NCBI RefSeq assembly: GCF_000378625.1
Contig: NZ_KB905167.1
Span: 124,001 to 188,000, forward strand
Reading direction: 5' to 3'
DNA length: 64,000 bases
Source: Colwellia piezophila ATCC BAA-637
GTDB taxonomy: Bacteria > Pseudomonadota > Gammaproteobacteria > Enterobacterales > Alteromonadaceae
The notes under the pieces are model-generated. The model saw only the letters and a list, made by a program, of their open reading frames with translations, was not told where the DNA came from and did not search any database. This document shows, one piece after another, positions 38,343 through 47,864 of the stretch (the first letter of the stretch is position 1; each line of letters starts with the position of its first letter). The position numbers were made by a program, and so were the translations under genes.

Positions 38343-38900
38343 TTAAGGCATTACTTTCATAAAATCCTTAAACTTAACTTGCGCTCGAATTACCCAATTA
38401 GGTGTAGATTCGCCAAAACCTGAAGCACCAACATTTGGATGTGTTTTCATTACTGTCGCTAATGCCAGTTCTTGATTAGGCTCAGTATCAACAAACAATA
38501 TATGTTTACCGTTATGCAGCATTTCTTGAAACCGTTTAAAGTTTACATTGGGTTGTTGAATACCGATAAAGCCACCTTCCCATGTACAAAAACCTAAAAT
38601 AATAATCGCTAGAAATATAAACGGTACCCAACCAGCGGCCGACTGATGCCAGTTTAACAGGTAGGTAAGCAACAGAGATGCACTGGCACCAACGATGCCA
38701 ATTACAGCACCTAATTCAGTAGAATGCACCACATCTTGTTTTAATACCGCAGCAACTTCATGTAGATGATGATTTTCAACATCAGCATCATTTTCACTTA
38801 ATACATGGATTTGTGGTTCTGTGAACCCTTGTTGCTCTAATTCATTTTCAACTTTTTCCAACTCATCAAGATCATCGGAAACAAAATAATGCCTCAACAT
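38343..38900 (-). CDS. Conserved two-span membrane protein of unknown function
   Basis: The ATG at 38900 has GGGG seven bases upstream; a GTG four codons earlier (38912) is less likely. The protein of about 185 residues starts MLRHYFVSDDLDELEKVENE, a soluble alpha/beta domain of about 60 residues. Two membrane spans follow near 64-82 and 88-108 (LGAVIGIVGASASLLLTYLL, VPFIFLAIIILGFCTWEGGF), then a second soluble domain with NGKHILFVDTEPNQE. The layout resembles small gammaproteobacterial proteins annotated vaguely as Mg-transport or NAD/FAD-linked. No function can be assigned from the sequence. Confidence 0.7.
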   Translation of the reverse strand: MLRHYFVSDDLDELEKVENELEQQGFTEPQIHVLSENDADVENHHLHEVAAVLKQDVVHSTELGAVIGIVGASASLLLTYLLNWHQSAAGWVPFIFLAIIILGFCTWEGGFIGIQQPNVNFKRFQEMLHNGKHILFVDTEPNQELALATVMKTHPNVGASGFGESTPNWVIRAQVKFKDFMKVMP

Positions 38901-38912
38901 AATAAACCCCAC

Positions 38913-39400
38913 TTAATAAATTTGTATGATATTGCTCCTGTATCAGGGCGACCTATTGACTACCTGATGGTTTATTCTTATAAAACTGAGTATAGCAAAG
39001 TCTCAAAACAATACGGGCTCGAAAATTAAGTGATCACAAACGTAAAAAAGCAGAGAAATATTTCTATGATGATAATGTGGAAATACGCATAGTGCTTCGG
39101 GGCCTTAAGTATGGATCACTTTATGTTAGATGCTCACGGTTTTAATAACGAATATTGGCAATGAGGACATGGTTGAAACATTGCCTGTACTGTTAATACT
39201 TCTTCTGCTGATATTTCAGTCTGCTAGTCTCTGAGGCAATTGTTATCGTTGGCTAGGTGATAATAATATAAGCTGCTAAAAGCTGCTTAAATTGTTGTTC
39301 ATTCATGAGTGTCACCTTGGAAGTTATTCACACATAAATTAAGTAAGCACTTTCACAACAATTTACTCAGGCATAGCCTTAATGTTCACTTCTTAATCCA
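38913..39400. other. Degenerate spacer
   Basis: No intact gene lies here. A 16-codon minus-strand frame starting at 39306 (MNEQQFKQLLAAYIIIT) has a good ribosome site (AAGGTGA) and could be the leftover 5' end of a lost gene. The surrounding sequence looks like decayed coding DNA. Confidence 0.35.
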
Positions 39401-39820
39401 TCAGCTTTCAGTTATCAGCTCTCTAGGAGTTCTTTTGCTATTTTTATGCTGATATATGCGCTCATCAGCCATGGTTAAACACTCGGACTGACTTTTACTT
39501 TCGATGTACTTAGCTTTTTTTAGTTCAAATAACCATACGAATTCATCGCCTCCGGTACGAAAAACAGTACCGTCTTTGTTGATGCTATTTTGCATGAATG
39601 CAGCGCCAGCCATTAAAAAATCATCACCTTGTTTATGGCCTAGATTATCATTTATTGCTTTTATGCCGATAAAAGGCACTTTTTTTGTATATTTTTAAAT
39701 CTAACGGGTAACCATATTCTTTTACCTCAATGTAAAGCCAAAATACATCTTGCTCATAAGGCTCAACAGTTAAGCCAAAAGCTTGAGAATGCATGAGTAT
39801 GGGGGGGTTGGTCATTAAAC
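39401..39820 (-). pseudogene. Remnant of a GGDEF-domain gene
   Basis: On the minus strand, 39401-39679 encodes the core of a GGDEF domain: IKAINDNLGHKQGDDFL, then TVFRTGGDEFVWLFE and ADERIYQHKNSKRTPRE. The domain's usual N-terminal part is missing. A frame upstream (about 39690-39800), with FGLTVEPYEQDVFWLYIEVK, reaches it only across a frameshift near 39680. No start with a ribosome site serves the fragment. It is read as a broken diguanylate cyclase gene; the GGDEF motif itself is still intact. Confidence 0.7.
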
Positions 39821-39829
39821 TGGGAGAAG

Positions 39830-39992
39830 TCAGCAGTTTTACTACCTTATTAGTTATTATAAATAGCGCTATGGTAGCTGAGTCAATTTTTAATGCGATT
39901 TTAGCTCAACGTATTTTATTAATATCTGGGGCTATTTTTATATTGTTTGTGCATTGAAAGCCTTAGAACGATTTGTTTTTACCGCTAAATAA
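39830..39992 (+). pseudogene. C-terminal remnant of a DUF2955 transporter gene
   Basis: The plus strand encodes LLVIINSAMVAESIFNAI and QRILLISGAIF, then after a one-base shift VCALKALERFVFTAK and a TAA stop. This lines up with the last 50 or so residues of the intact DUF2955 protein at 30096-31169 (LLVIVNSAMAADSNFSEI, QRVLLISSAIF, CALKVLERYWFQAK). The rest of the gene is absent. It is a diverged paralogue's tail, next to a GGDEF remnant on the other strand. Confidence 0.8.
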
Positions 39993-40239
39993 AAGCTTTG
40001 TATCGGTGAACAAATGTTTTACCACTATTGTGGCGCTTTTTTGATATGAAAAAGCAGCCACTAAGGACTGCTTTACTGCCAACCGTGACGGCTAGACTTA
40101 ACATTCAATACTCAGGTTAATCACTGAGCAGAAGTGAGTAATACTAATTTGAAGAGGTTTTTTGCCCAGTCAACAGACTGTGTCTAAGCGGACGTAAAAA
40201 TTAGTCTGCTTACTGCCAATAAACCTCTTAAAACCTTAA

Positions 40240-40638
40240 TTACTTACTTTGAAGTTTCTTTATGATTGACGATGAATCAGTTAGTGGGCTTCTTGGTACA
40301 TAACGCATAATACCCATCTTGTGAGGTAACTCATACATATGTTCCATATTATCCCCTGCCACATGAATATCAATATTATGTAGTAGGTAAAAATTTTCAT
40401 CGTTATTTGGTGTAAGTGGGGCAACAATTACCTCATCAACACCCTTAATGTTACGAATTATTTCACATCGTTGTTCACAAGAAATAATTGGAGAACGCTT
40501 ATAAGATTCAACGTCTTCGTCTGAATGAACGCCAACAATAAGGTAGTCGCCAAACTCTTTTGCTTTTTGTATAACAGATAAATGTCCTACGTGAAATAAA
40601 TCAAATACGCCACTGGTGTATACTCTTTTCATCTTCAT
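40240..40638 (-). CDS. Cytidylyltransferase-family protein (glycerol-3-phosphate or phosphoethanolamine type)
   Basis: The 132-residue nucleotidyltransferase has the start RVYTSGVFDLFHVGHLSVIQ with the HxGH motif near residues 17-20, GDYLIVGVHSDEDV, and a C-terminal RSPLTDSSSIIKKL, where the family often has RTxGISTT. Length and motifs match TagD-like enzymes that make CDP-glycerol or CDP-ethanolamine. Downstream of a CDP-alcohol phosphatidyltransferase gene on the same strand, it may supply that enzyme's CDP-linked head group. The exact substrate is not resolved. It has a good ribosome site and an ATG; a second in-frame ATG lies two codons on. Confidence 0.8.
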   Translation of the reverse strand: MKMKRVYTSGVFDLFHVGHLSVIQKAKEFGDYLIVGVHSDEDVESYKRSPIISCEQRCEIIRNIKGVDEVIVAPLTPNNDENFYLLHNIDIHVAGDNMEHMYELPHKMGIMRYVPRSPLTDSSSIIKKLQSK

Positions 40639-40924
40639 TACTCCTATACCTATCGAACATATAACAATTACTTTTCGTTATATGTTTTATTAAAATCTAC
40701 CTCGCCACAAACTCACTCTTTGGTGAAATTGCAGCGGATAAAAAAACTGTTCGCTTTTTAAAATGTCCCTATCCGTAGCTAATCGCGCTTCTTAACTACG
40801 GCCTGTGGTAAATCAATCACCGTCAGGTATTTAGGATACTTTTTTATGGAATAACCATGGCTTTAAACATCATGGTCATCCAAGAGCTAGTTAATGGTAA
40901 ATAGCTTGATAAAATTTAAATGCT

Positions 40925-41578
40925 TTAGAATAGCAACCAGCTATAGGTCAACGTGATAACTAGCGTGTAAACGGCAAGTACATAATACCAACTACCACTT
41001 AGTTTTGGTGTTTTTATCGGCGCGACATTAAGAGCAGCTAAACCAAGGATGGTAATATAAAGTACGACAGTAAACGCTTCAGTAGGGATAATACTTTCTA
41101 GCAGAAAAACAAAAACAAGAATAATAGCATTATTATCAGAGGCAAGACCTTGATAGCTAGATTTTGAATCTAAACCGTAAACATTAAAATAACTTAATCG
41201 TAAGACGCAAGCGGCTACGATAATAAAAGCACCGGGGAGAAACGCCGGATGATAATTGCCATAGCTCAATAAGATAACTGCTGGGCAAATACCAAAACTA
41301 ACAACATCGATGAGTGAGTCTACTTGTCCGCCAATTTGACCTTGCATTGCCGTTCTATTTTTCATTTTTCTGGCAATTTTGCCATCATTCCAATCAAAGA
41401 ACACCGCCCAAATTAATCCTATCATTGCGGCAGGGTAAATGCCGATCATGGCAAAGTACAGGGCTAATAAGGCTGAAAACAGCCCGAATAAAGAACAAAT
41501 ATTTGGTAAATCAAAGGCTAGTGATAATATCGAAGGGCGTGTGGTCGACTGATTATTATCTTTTTCTACTGTTGGCAT
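40925..41578 (-). CDS. CDP-alcohol phosphatidyltransferase family protein
   Basis: The 217-residue membrane protein has about six spans. The catalytic block reads FDWNDGKIARKMKN, then GGQVDSLIDVVSFG, giving the D-G-x2-A-R and G-x3-D-x3-D elements. The gap between AR and G is about 12 residues rather than the usual eight, an insertion worth noting. The VVSFGICPAVIL segment is like phosphatidylserine synthase. It would transfer a phospho-alcohol between a CDP-linked substrate and an acceptor in the inner membrane. A cytidylyltransferase gene lies 286 bases downstream on the same strand. Confidence 0.8.
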   Translation of the reverse strand: MPTVEKDNNQSTTRPSILSLAFDLPNICSLFGLFSALLALYFAMIGIYPAAMIGLIWAVFFDWNDGKIARKMKNRTAMQGQIGGQVDSLIDVVSFGICPAVILLSYGNYHPAFLPGAFIIVAACVLRLSYFNVYGLDSKSSYQGLASDNNAIILVFVFLLESIIPTEAFTVVLYITILGLAALNVAPIKTPKLSGSWYYVLAVYTLVITLTYSWLLF

Positions 41579-42193
41579 GAATGACTCTCATTGTGAATTA
41601 AATGTATTTTTTCGGGGTATTTAATCTAAAGAGTGAGCAAGTTGCGGGTATTGTTATCGAGTTGAGTTATTTAAATGCTGTTAATTTACTAGGGGGAAAT
41701 TCTAGAACATTAAGTAACTTTTTCTATAAAAATTTTCATCAAGAGATTATTTGGCATGAATATAGCATATTTAATCGATTCAATCTTGATTATCTCTGAT
41801 TATCTTTCCAACGGGGGGATTTTAAACTTATCTTTTACTCTGCGGTATTGTCTAATTTAATGGTAACTTTCTGTTTCTATTGTTCTTATCAGTAAATGTA
41901 GTATCGGTAAAAATTCTGCTATAAAATGTCATACTGGGAAATATTGAATTCAACGCACAAAGTGATCATTAAGATAACAAAAAATAAAGCAGAATAACCA
42001 GGTAGATATTTACACTCGTAATTAATTCCCCCTTAAAAAATCATACCAATCAACTAACGCTTGCTAAAATAAGTGGGCTAGTAGGTTTATTGGTGCTAGT
42101 AAACACCGATATAATTTGGCCAAGTACTTAATTTGAAATGGATACAAAAAAATCTAACCGAGGTTAGGGATGCTTACTTTCTTTCGGAATGAA
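41579..42193. other. AT-rich spacer without a supported gene
   Basis: A 65-codon frame at 41602-41799 lacks a ribosome site and any recognisable feature, and is not called. The rest up to the tRNA-derived fragment shows no gene, terminator or repeat that I can support. Confidence 0.4.
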
Positions 42194-42248
42194 TGGTGCC
42201 GACTGCCGGAACCGAACTGCAGTACGTTAATGAGTTACTGATTACAAG
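42194..42248 (-). pseudogene. Distant tRNA-Thr 3'-part fragment
   Basis: On the minus strand this reads CTTGTAATCAGT, the anticodon loop and 3' stem strand of tRNA-Thr(TGT). A changed variable region (AACTCATTAACGTACTG) follows, then CAGTTCGGTTCCGGCAGTC and the remaining acceptor bases with CCA. The 5' half of the tRNA is missing. It is 2.2 kb from the intact tRNA-Thr and on the other side of the CHASE-GGDEF gene. Confidence 0.75.
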
Positions 42249-42347
42249 GTAGCGACTTGGTAAAGGTAAAACCACTAGTAATGTAGTTTAAGCCTATAGA
42301 AATAATGTTTAAATACTATAATCTCCCTATAAATCTTTATCCAAGTC

Positions 42348-43949
42348 TCAGGGGGAGGGAATTCTCGCCCCGATAGATAACTCCTCGACTTTATTTCTTC
42401 CGTTTTCTTTGGCTAAATAGAGAGCCTTATCAGCGGTCTCGATTAATAAACGTGAAGAGGTATTTATCTTGGGAATTACCGCACAAATGCCAATACTCAC
42501 TGTGATAACTTGTGCGTTTTTTGAAAATTCATGAGGAATATTCATCTTTTCAATGGATGCTCGACAATTTTCTGCGATTTCAATTGGGCTTGTTGTCTGT
42601 GGTAATATGAGAGAAAACTCTTCGCCACCGTATCTCGCAACAAGGTCGCGAGGACGATGCAAATTGCTCTGCAGTTGTTTTGCCACCCTTTTTAGACAAT
42701 CATCTCCCTGTGGATGGCCATAATTGTCGTTATACAACTTAAAAAAATCAATATCAATAATAATAAACGATATTGATGTTTGATTTCGTAATGCAAGTCG
42801 CCATTCATGTTCAAAAAATTCATCCATATATCGTCTATTGGCAATTCCGGTCAAACCGTCTGAGCGAGAAAGTAATTTAAGTTTTTTATTTGCTTCATTA
42901 ATTTCTTGATTTTGTGCAAGAACGACTTTTTGAACGGCTGTCGCACGTTTAGATATGAAATTAATATAAAGGGCGATATACATTGTGAATACTAGAAATG
43001 ATATAAATACTGCTAAGGGTAATACGTTCCTTCTGTTAGTGATAAAAGCCTTAGATGGAGAAGCCGCTATACTCCATTGCCGTCCCCATAACAAAGGCAG
43101 GCTTTTTTTATAGATTATTTCATTGTTTAATTCGACGCCTTGGTTGGGCGTTTTATACAGTGTTTTTTTATCCAGAGGTTGCGTTTCATCTAGCAATGTA
43201 ATCTGTATGTTTTTTATGACTTTGTGCTTTATTGAATTGTGGTAAATGTCACCAATTTTAAAAACTCCAAGAACAAAACCTAGCAGGTTTTTTTTTCGTC
43301 TTTCTTCCGTAGACAAACCCCTGACTTTGTAAATGGGAATGAAGGCTAAAAAACCTTTTTGGTTACCTCTTTCTTGAACAAGAGTAATACTGCCCGTAGC
43401 GGTTGGTAATCCACTATTTCTAGCAGAAATAAGTGTTTGATAGCGAGTTGTATTTGATGCTAAATCAAATCCATAGGCTAGTTCATTTCCTATATAGGGT
43501 TCTACAAAATAAACGGGAAAATATTCCTCTTTAATTGGCGACCTCACCATGTTGCCTTGTTTTTTTCTTGCTATTATTTCAAACTTTGGAAGGTTAAGTA
43601 ATGGTTTTGATTCGTAGGTCCCCCTTTGAGCGTGCATTACAAGGGGTATCCATTCTAATGCTTGTATACCATTATGACGGCTAAGGATACTCTTAGCTTC
43701 AAGGCTAAAGTGGTTCCAGTCGGGAGGGTTAGAATCACTAAACAGGATCGCTAATGATCTTAGCGCTTCGAAATTTACGACGATTTCTTTGTGTAAAGAA
43801 GCTACATTTTCGTCTATTTCTTTATGAAATTCTCTTGTTATTTTTCTTCCTTCAATATTATACAGAAGGTAACCACTTGATATAGATATAAATAGACCGA
43901 AAAATAATACGGTAACTAAAACCGTAGGGGTATGAAGCTTCTTAAGCAT
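42348..43949 (-). CDS. CHASE-GGDEF diguanylate cyclase
   Basis: The 533-residue protein has a first membrane span near 10-30 (TVLVTVLFFGLFISISSGY). A periplasmic CHASE domain occupies about residues 40-310 (GIQALEWIPLVMHAQRG, GFDLASNTTRYQTLISAR). A second span lies near 315-335, then a short coiled coil, then the GGDEF domain. The active motif is G441-G-E-E-F445 with an intact RPRD I-site before it, so it should make c-di-GMP in response to an extracellular small molecule. It stands alone and is flanked on both sides by tRNA-Thr 3'-end fragments, which may mark past insertion of this segment. Confidence 0.9.
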   Translation of the reverse strand: MLKKLHTPTVLVTVLFFGLFISISSGYLLYNIEGRKITREFHKEIDENVASLHKEIVVNFEALRSLAILFSDSNPPDWNHFSLEAKSILSRHNGIQALEWIPLVMHAQRGTYESKPLLNLPKFEIIARKKQGNMVRSPIKEEYFPVYFVEPYIGNELAYGFDLASNTTRYQTLISARNSGLPTATGSITLVQERGNQKGFLAFIPIYKVRGLSTEERRKKNLLGFVLGVFKIGDIYHNSIKHKVIKNIQITLLDETQPLDKKTLYKTPNQGVELNNEIIYKKSLPLLWGRQWSIAASPSKAFITNRRNVLPLAVFISFLVFTMYIALYINFISKRATAVQKVVLAQNQEINEANKKLKLLSRSDGLTGIANRRYMDEFFEHEWRLALRNQTSISFIIIDIDFFKLYNDNYGHPQGDDCLKRVAKQLQSNLHRPRDLVARYGGEEFSLILPQTTSPIEIAENCRASIEKMNIPHEFSKNAQVITVSIGICAVIPKINTSSRLLIETADKALYLAKENGRNKVEELSIGARIPSP

Positions 43950-44044
43950 GAAAAATTTCTCACTTATAACTCGTTATATTTTACTGAGGCATTGAAATCA
44001 ATCTAATTACTATAATAGTAGTTACTAGCGGGTATACCAAGAGT

Positions 44045-44433
44045 CATTGATTCAATCAGTGGGGGAGTTGGTATTATTTCAAATATATTGAATCTTTGGC
44101 AATAACGAAGCCTCAACATAAATGCTGAGGCTTCGTTATATTCTCATAGAGAATGAATGGTGCCGATTGCCGGAATGGAACTGCTGCACGTTAATGAGTT
44201 ACTGATTCAATCAGTAGGGTAGTTATTGAATTTTTGGCAATACAAAAGCCTCAACATAAATGCTGAGGCTTCATTATATTCTCATAGAGAATAAATGGTG
44301 CCGACTGCCGGAATCGAACTGCTGCAGGTTAATGAGTTACTGATTCAATCAGTAGGGCTGTTATTGAATTTTTGGCAATAAAAAAGCCTCAACATAAATG
44401 CTGAGGCTTCGTTATATTCTCATAGAGAATGAA
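44045..44433. repeat. Tandem 138-bp units derived from the tRNA-Thr 3' end and its terminator
   Basis: Two full units (44158-44295 and 44296-44433) and one partial unit (44045-44157) lie directly beside the intact tRNA-Thr. On the minus strand each full unit carries a tRNA-Thr-like piece (ACTGATTGAATCAGT, AACTCATTAAC, CAGTTCGATTCCGGCAGTC and CCA), and every unit carries a hairpin (AAGCCTCAGCATTTATG, GAGGCTT). In the unit next to the tRNA the hairpin is followed by a long T-run and is a good terminator; in the others the T-run is damaged. Units differ by only a few bases. Confidence 0.88.
44382..44411 (-). terminator. Terminator of the tRNA-Phe/tRNA-Thr transcript
   Basis: Read on the minus strand, AAGCCTCAGCATTTATG and TTGAGGCTT form a stem and loop followed by six T residues, about 25 bases after the CCA end of tRNA-Thr. 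Confidence 0.85.
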
Positions 44434-44509
<76 letters not shown>

Positions 44510-44621
44510 ACACAAAGCTGTGTGCAGTATTTGAGTCTAAATTAATTGACCTAAACACTCTGGCACCGAAATAATGCTTAATATTAGTAATTAAATAATA
44601 TCTGAGCACCACTTCTGTAAA

Positions 44622-44697
44622 TGGTGCCCCGACCCGGATTTGAACCAGGGACACGAGGATTTTCAATCCTCTGCTCTACCAACTGAGCTATCGGGGC
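44622..44697 (-). tRNA. tRNA-Phe (GAA), copy 1
   Basis: The 76-base cloverleaf on the minus strand runs from GCCCCGATAGCTCAGTTGG to GTCGGGGCACCA. The anticodon loop is TTGAAAA, so the anticodon is GAA. CCA is encoded. The mature sequence is identical to the plus-strand copy at 54606-54681. It is first in a two-tRNA unit with tRNA-Thr. Confidence 0.97.
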
Positions 44698-44746
44698 ACA
44701 ACATGTTTAACTTGGCTGCAATCGCTGCCTCGTTAAGACGGGGCGT

Positions 44747-44775
44747 ATTAAACTGTTTTTCCTTTACCCCGTCAA
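44747..44775 (-). promoter_or_regulatory. Promoter of the tRNA-Phe/tRNA-Thr unit
   Basis: On the minus strand TTGACG (44770-44775), a 17-base spacer and TTTAAT (44747-44752) form a good sigma-70 promoter. The discriminator that follows is GC-rich (ACGCCCCGTC), as in promoters under stringent control. Confidence 0.8.
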
Positions 44776-44911
44776 CTGTTTTTTACTAAGTTTTTTATAA
44801 AAAGTGTTTGTTTGCTGTTTTTTGCAGCAAATATGTTTTGGTAGCACTTTTTATGAACGCTAACGAGCTAGAAAATAAGCAACCTAGTATGTCGAAAATT
44901 ATTAAACGCGA

Positions 44912-45184
44912 TTATTTACTCGGTGGCACATAACCTTCAATTTCTGGTTCTTTACCTTCAAATAGGTAAGCAACCATGGCATTTTCTAAAAAAGCACGAT
45001 CGTCAGCATTCATCATGTTCATTTTTTTCTCATTAATGATCATGGTTTGTTTCTTTTGCCAGATTTTCCAAGCTTCTTGAGAAATATTATCAAAAATGCG
45101 TTTACCTATTTCACCAGGGTAAAGTTGAAAACCTAAACCTTCGGCGTCTTTTTTTAGGCTTTGACAAAATACTGTGCGACTCAT
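44912..45184 (-). CDS. yggX: Fe(II)-trafficking / oxidative damage protection protein YggX
   Basis: The 90-residue protein matches YggX along its whole length: [17 protein letters not shown] at the start with the conserved Cys7, then [15 protein letters not shown], then [16 protein letters not shown]. YggX protects iron-sulfur enzymes and helps handle labile iron. It lies downstream of mutY on the same strand, the usual order, and the pairing suits MutY's own 4Fe-4S cluster. The start ATG at 45184 has a purine-rich ribosome site. Confidence 0.96.
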   Translation of the reverse strand: MSRTVFCQSLKKDAEGLGFQLYPGEIGKRIFDNISQEAWKIWQKKQTMIINEKKMNMMNADDRAFLENAMVAYLFEGKEPEIEGYVPPSK

Positions 45185-45264
45185 AATGGATTCTCTTCTC
45201 TTTATTAGGTAAGTATTAGGTAAATATTAAGTAAGTAATAGTTATTCTGGTGATTAATTATTAG

Positions 45265-46350
45265 TTAATTGCTAAGTAAATTTAATAGTTTTTGTGTAGA
45301 GGCAGCTAGGCCGACACTTAATTCTTGGTGTAAATCATACCACTTTTGCTGATTAGGTTCGTTTATTTCTGCTACATCAAGTTGCTGGCAGTCTACTACC
45401 ACAGGGGTAATATCTAAATGAAAGTGACTAAAAGTATGCCTAAACTCTGTTAAGGTTTGTGATGAAAGTGCTTTAAGTGACAAACTTGCCATTAAGTCAT
45501 CAATTTCAGTTAGCTCATCAACTTCATGAAAACACCATAAACCACCCCAAATTCCAACCGGTGGGCGCTTTTCCATTAAAACCTTATCACAGCGTTCATT
45601 TTGTATTCTAGGAATGACCATAATGGTGCTCTTCTCAGGGATCTTTTTCTTTGGTTTTTTCTGAGGAAAGTTCATTTGCTGATCGCCCGCTTTGGCCAAA
45701 CAACTTTGCTCAACAGGGCACAGTTCACAATTAGGCTTGCTTCTTGTACACACTGTTGCGCCGAGATCCATCATTGCCTGATTGAAACTATCGGTTTCAA
45801 TGGCAGGCGTTAACTGCTCACTTAGGTGCCACAATGCTTTATCGAACTTACTCAAGCCGTTGTAACCTTCAACTAAATAACTACGGGCGAGCACCCTTTT
45901 GACATTGCCATCTAAAATGGGGTGATGCTGCTTTAGGGATAAACTTAAGATAGCGCCGGCGGTAGACCGACCAATGCCAGGTAAGGCTATTACCTGCTCT
46001 ATTTCTATTGGAAATTGGCCTTCATAGTCATCGACCATGATTTTGGCTGCTTTATGTAGATTACGTGCTCTAGCGTAGTAACCTAAGCCTGTCCAGTGAT
46101 GTAAGACCACATCATCATCGGCATTAGCCAAGTCAGTTATTGTCGGGAAACTTGCCATAAAACGCTGGTAATACGGGATAACTGTCGTAACTTGTGTTTG
46201 TTGCAACATGATCTCAGAAATCCACACACGATATGGGGTTTTATCTTGCTGCCAAGGAAAGTGCTTTCTACCTTGCTGGTGATACCAGCTAACGACTTTC
46301 TGGCCAAATTTTTCAGCTGAATTGGCTGATATTGCTATAGGATTATTCAT
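45265..46350 (-). CDS. mutY: Adenine DNA glycosylase MutY
   Basis: The ATG at 46350 gives a protein of about 361 residues starting [20 protein letters not shown], which fits the family; the open frame goes back 41 more codons to a TTG at 46473, an unlikely start. The catalytic Glu is in [12 protein letters not shown] and the catalytic Asp in [12 protein letters not shown]. The 4Fe-4S ligands are C-x6-C-x2-C-x5-C in [19 protein letters not shown]-terminal Nudix-like domain ([12 protein letters not shown]) reads 8-oxoG. It removes A mispaired with 8-oxoG. It is divergent from yggL. Confidence 0.96.
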   Translation of the reverse strand: MNNPIAISANSAEKFGQKVVSWYHQQGRKHFPWQQDKTPYRVWISEIMLQQTQVTTVIPYYQRFMASFPTITDLANADDDVVLHHWTGLGYYARARNLHKAAKIMVDDYEGQFPIEIEQVIALPGIGRSTAGAILSLSLKQHHPILDGNVKRVLARSYLVEGYNGLSKFDKALWHLSEQLTPAIETDSFNQAMMDLGATVCTRSKPNCELCPVEQSCLAKAGDQQMNFPQKKPKKKIPEKSTIMVIPRIQNERCDKVLMEKRPPVGIWGGLWCFHEVDELTEIDDLMASLSLKALSSQTLTEFRHTFSHFHLDITPVVVDCQQLDVAEINEPNQQKWYDLHQELSVGLAASTQKLLNLLSN

Positions 46351-46445
46351 AGCGCGCAGTGTAACTAAATAACGTGTAGAGCTCAAATAGACAAATTCGC
46401 ATCTTGATGGGCTAGGGTATATAATATCGCCTTTAAAATTCGCTC

Positions 46446-46460
46446 CGCTAAAGTTTAGCG
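46446..46460. promoter_or_regulatory. Perfect 15-base dyad between mutY and yggL
   Basis: CGCTAAAGTTTAGCG is a perfect palindrome with a one-base centre, about 30 bases before the yggL start in the divergent region. It could be an operator. No known regulator site was recognised. Confidence 0.4.
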
Positions 46461-46488
46461 CAGTGTTAGGCAAAAATAAGGCTTTATA

Positions 46489-46827
46489 ATGAAATTTAAC
46501 GCAAAAAATCGTAGTCGTCGTATCCGTAAAAAATTACGTGTTGATGAGTTTCAAGAGTTAGGCTTTGATGTTGCTTGGAAATTAAACGAGGGCATAAACG
46601 GTGAAGAGCTTGATGCTTTTATCGATAAGTTTTTCGCTGAAGCAATACAGCCAAACAGTTTAGGTTTTGGTGGTGAAGGGGATACTTTATGGCATGGTCT
46701 AATTTGTACACAAACATTAGGCTCTTGTACTGATGAGCACCGTAGTATTGTCGAAAAATGGTTAAATGATAATGGTGCTACCTCTGTAGCAATAAGCGAT
46801 CTTTACGATGTGTGGTGGGCTGAATAA
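46489..46827 (+). CDS. yggL: YggL (DUF469) family protein
   Basis: The 112-residue protein matches the YggL family: the basic N-terminus ([20 protein letters not shown]), then [10 protein letters not shown] and the conserved [17 protein letters not shown] segment. E. coli YggL binds the 50S ribosomal subunit; a role in assembly or translation is proposed. It is divergent from mutY and precedes trmB by 268 bases. In E. coli these genes also neighbour each other, though in a different order. Confidence 0.92.
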   Translation: MKFNAKNRSRRIRKKLRVDEFQELGFDVAWKLNEGINGEELDAFIDKFFAEAIQPNSLGFGGEGDTLWHGLICTQTLGSCTDEHRSIVEKWLNDNGATSVAISDLYDVWWAE

Positions 46828-47095
46828 TTTCTGAGTGTTTAAAAACACTTTATGCAGCGTTAAGTAAACTCGAAATATGAGTAACTATTCCTTCGTTTAC
46901 TTGCCTTGCCTAAAATATTTTTAATTCACTCAGTGAGTAATTTAGCTAGCAATTGATGAACTTAGGCGCTGATATAGCCGGACGGCTTTGCCTAAAGTAC
47001 ATTGATTTTGCCTAATTGCGCGAAAACGTCTATACGTCAAAGACTAAAAGCCATTTTTTAGAATAACGAACTAACTCTTTTGATAAAGAAAACTT

Positions 47096-47830
47096 ATGAC
47101 TGAAAAAAACGAAAAAATACATAAAACCATAGAGCAAGCCGAGCAAGAAGGTAAGTACATTCGTAAAATACGTAGTTTTGTAAAACGCGAAGGCCGTTTA
47201 ACAAAAAATCAAGAGCGTGCGATTAACGAACATTGGCAAACTATGGGCTTAAACCATAATGATGGCGTTATAGATAGCCAAGTCTTATTTGGTAATGCGA
47301 ATCCTGTAGTTTTAGAAATTGGTTTTGGTATGGGTAAGTCATTAGTTGAAATGGCTCAAGCCTCACCAGAATTAAACTTTATTGGTATTGAAGTACATAA
47401 GCCCGGTGTTGGCGCATGTATTTCATCTGCCATTGAAGCTGGTGTTAGCAATTTAAAGGTCTATGAACATGATGCCATTGAGATTTTAGCTGATTGTATT
47501 CCTGATGGCATGTTAACAACAGTGCAATTGTTTTTTCCTGATCCATGGCACAAGAAAAAGCACCATAAACGTCGTATTGTGTCAGCTGAATTTGTCGAAA
47601 CAATTAGACAGAAGTTGAAAGTTGATGGTGTATTTCATATGGCCACCGATTGGGAAAACTATGCACAATGTATGTTAGAAGATATGCAAAGTGCGCCAGG
47701 TTATAGCAATTTGTCTGCAGAAAATGATTATGTGCCTCGCCCTGACTCTCGCCCGTTAACGAAATTTGAAAACCGTGGCCAACGTTTAGGGCATGGTGTT
47801 TGGGATTTGCAATTTGCTAAAAAAGCGTAG
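47096..47830 (+). CDS. trmB: tRNA (guanine-N7-)-methyltransferase TrmB
   Basis: The 244-residue protein has the SAM-binding motif [17 protein letters not shown] near residues 74-90 and the TrmB signature [17 protein letters not shown] near 145-161. Also present are the N-terminal [15 protein letters not shown] and the C-terminal [17 protein letters not shown]. It makes m7G46 in the variable loop of tRNAs. Spacer 46828-47095 upstream holds no gene, only repeat-like AT-rich DNA. Confidence 0.96.
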   Translation: MTEKNEKIHKTIEQAEQEGKYIRKIRSFVKREGRLTKNQERAINEHWQTMGLNHNDGVIDSQVLFGNANPVVLEIGFGMGKSLVEMAQASPELNFIGIEVHKPGVGACISSAIEAGVSNLKVYEHDAIEILADCIPDGMLTTVQLFFPDPWHKKKHHKRRIVSAEFVETIRQKLKVDGVFHMATDWENYAQCMLEDMQSAPGYSNLSAENDYVPRPDSRPLTKFENRGQRLGHGVWDLQFAKKA

Positions 47831-47864
47831 CGTAACCGTTAAGCTTTTACTTTCACCATAGTTT

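Noticed and set aside
41602..41799. Plus-strand 65-codon open frame
   Set aside because: No ribosome site, no recognisable domain, and the sequence looks like AT-rich spacer. It was not called as a gene.
46351..46473. N-terminal extension of mutY to a TTG start
   Set aside because: The extension is not MutY-like, overlaps the divergent promoter and the dyad, and the family begins near the ATG at 46350.
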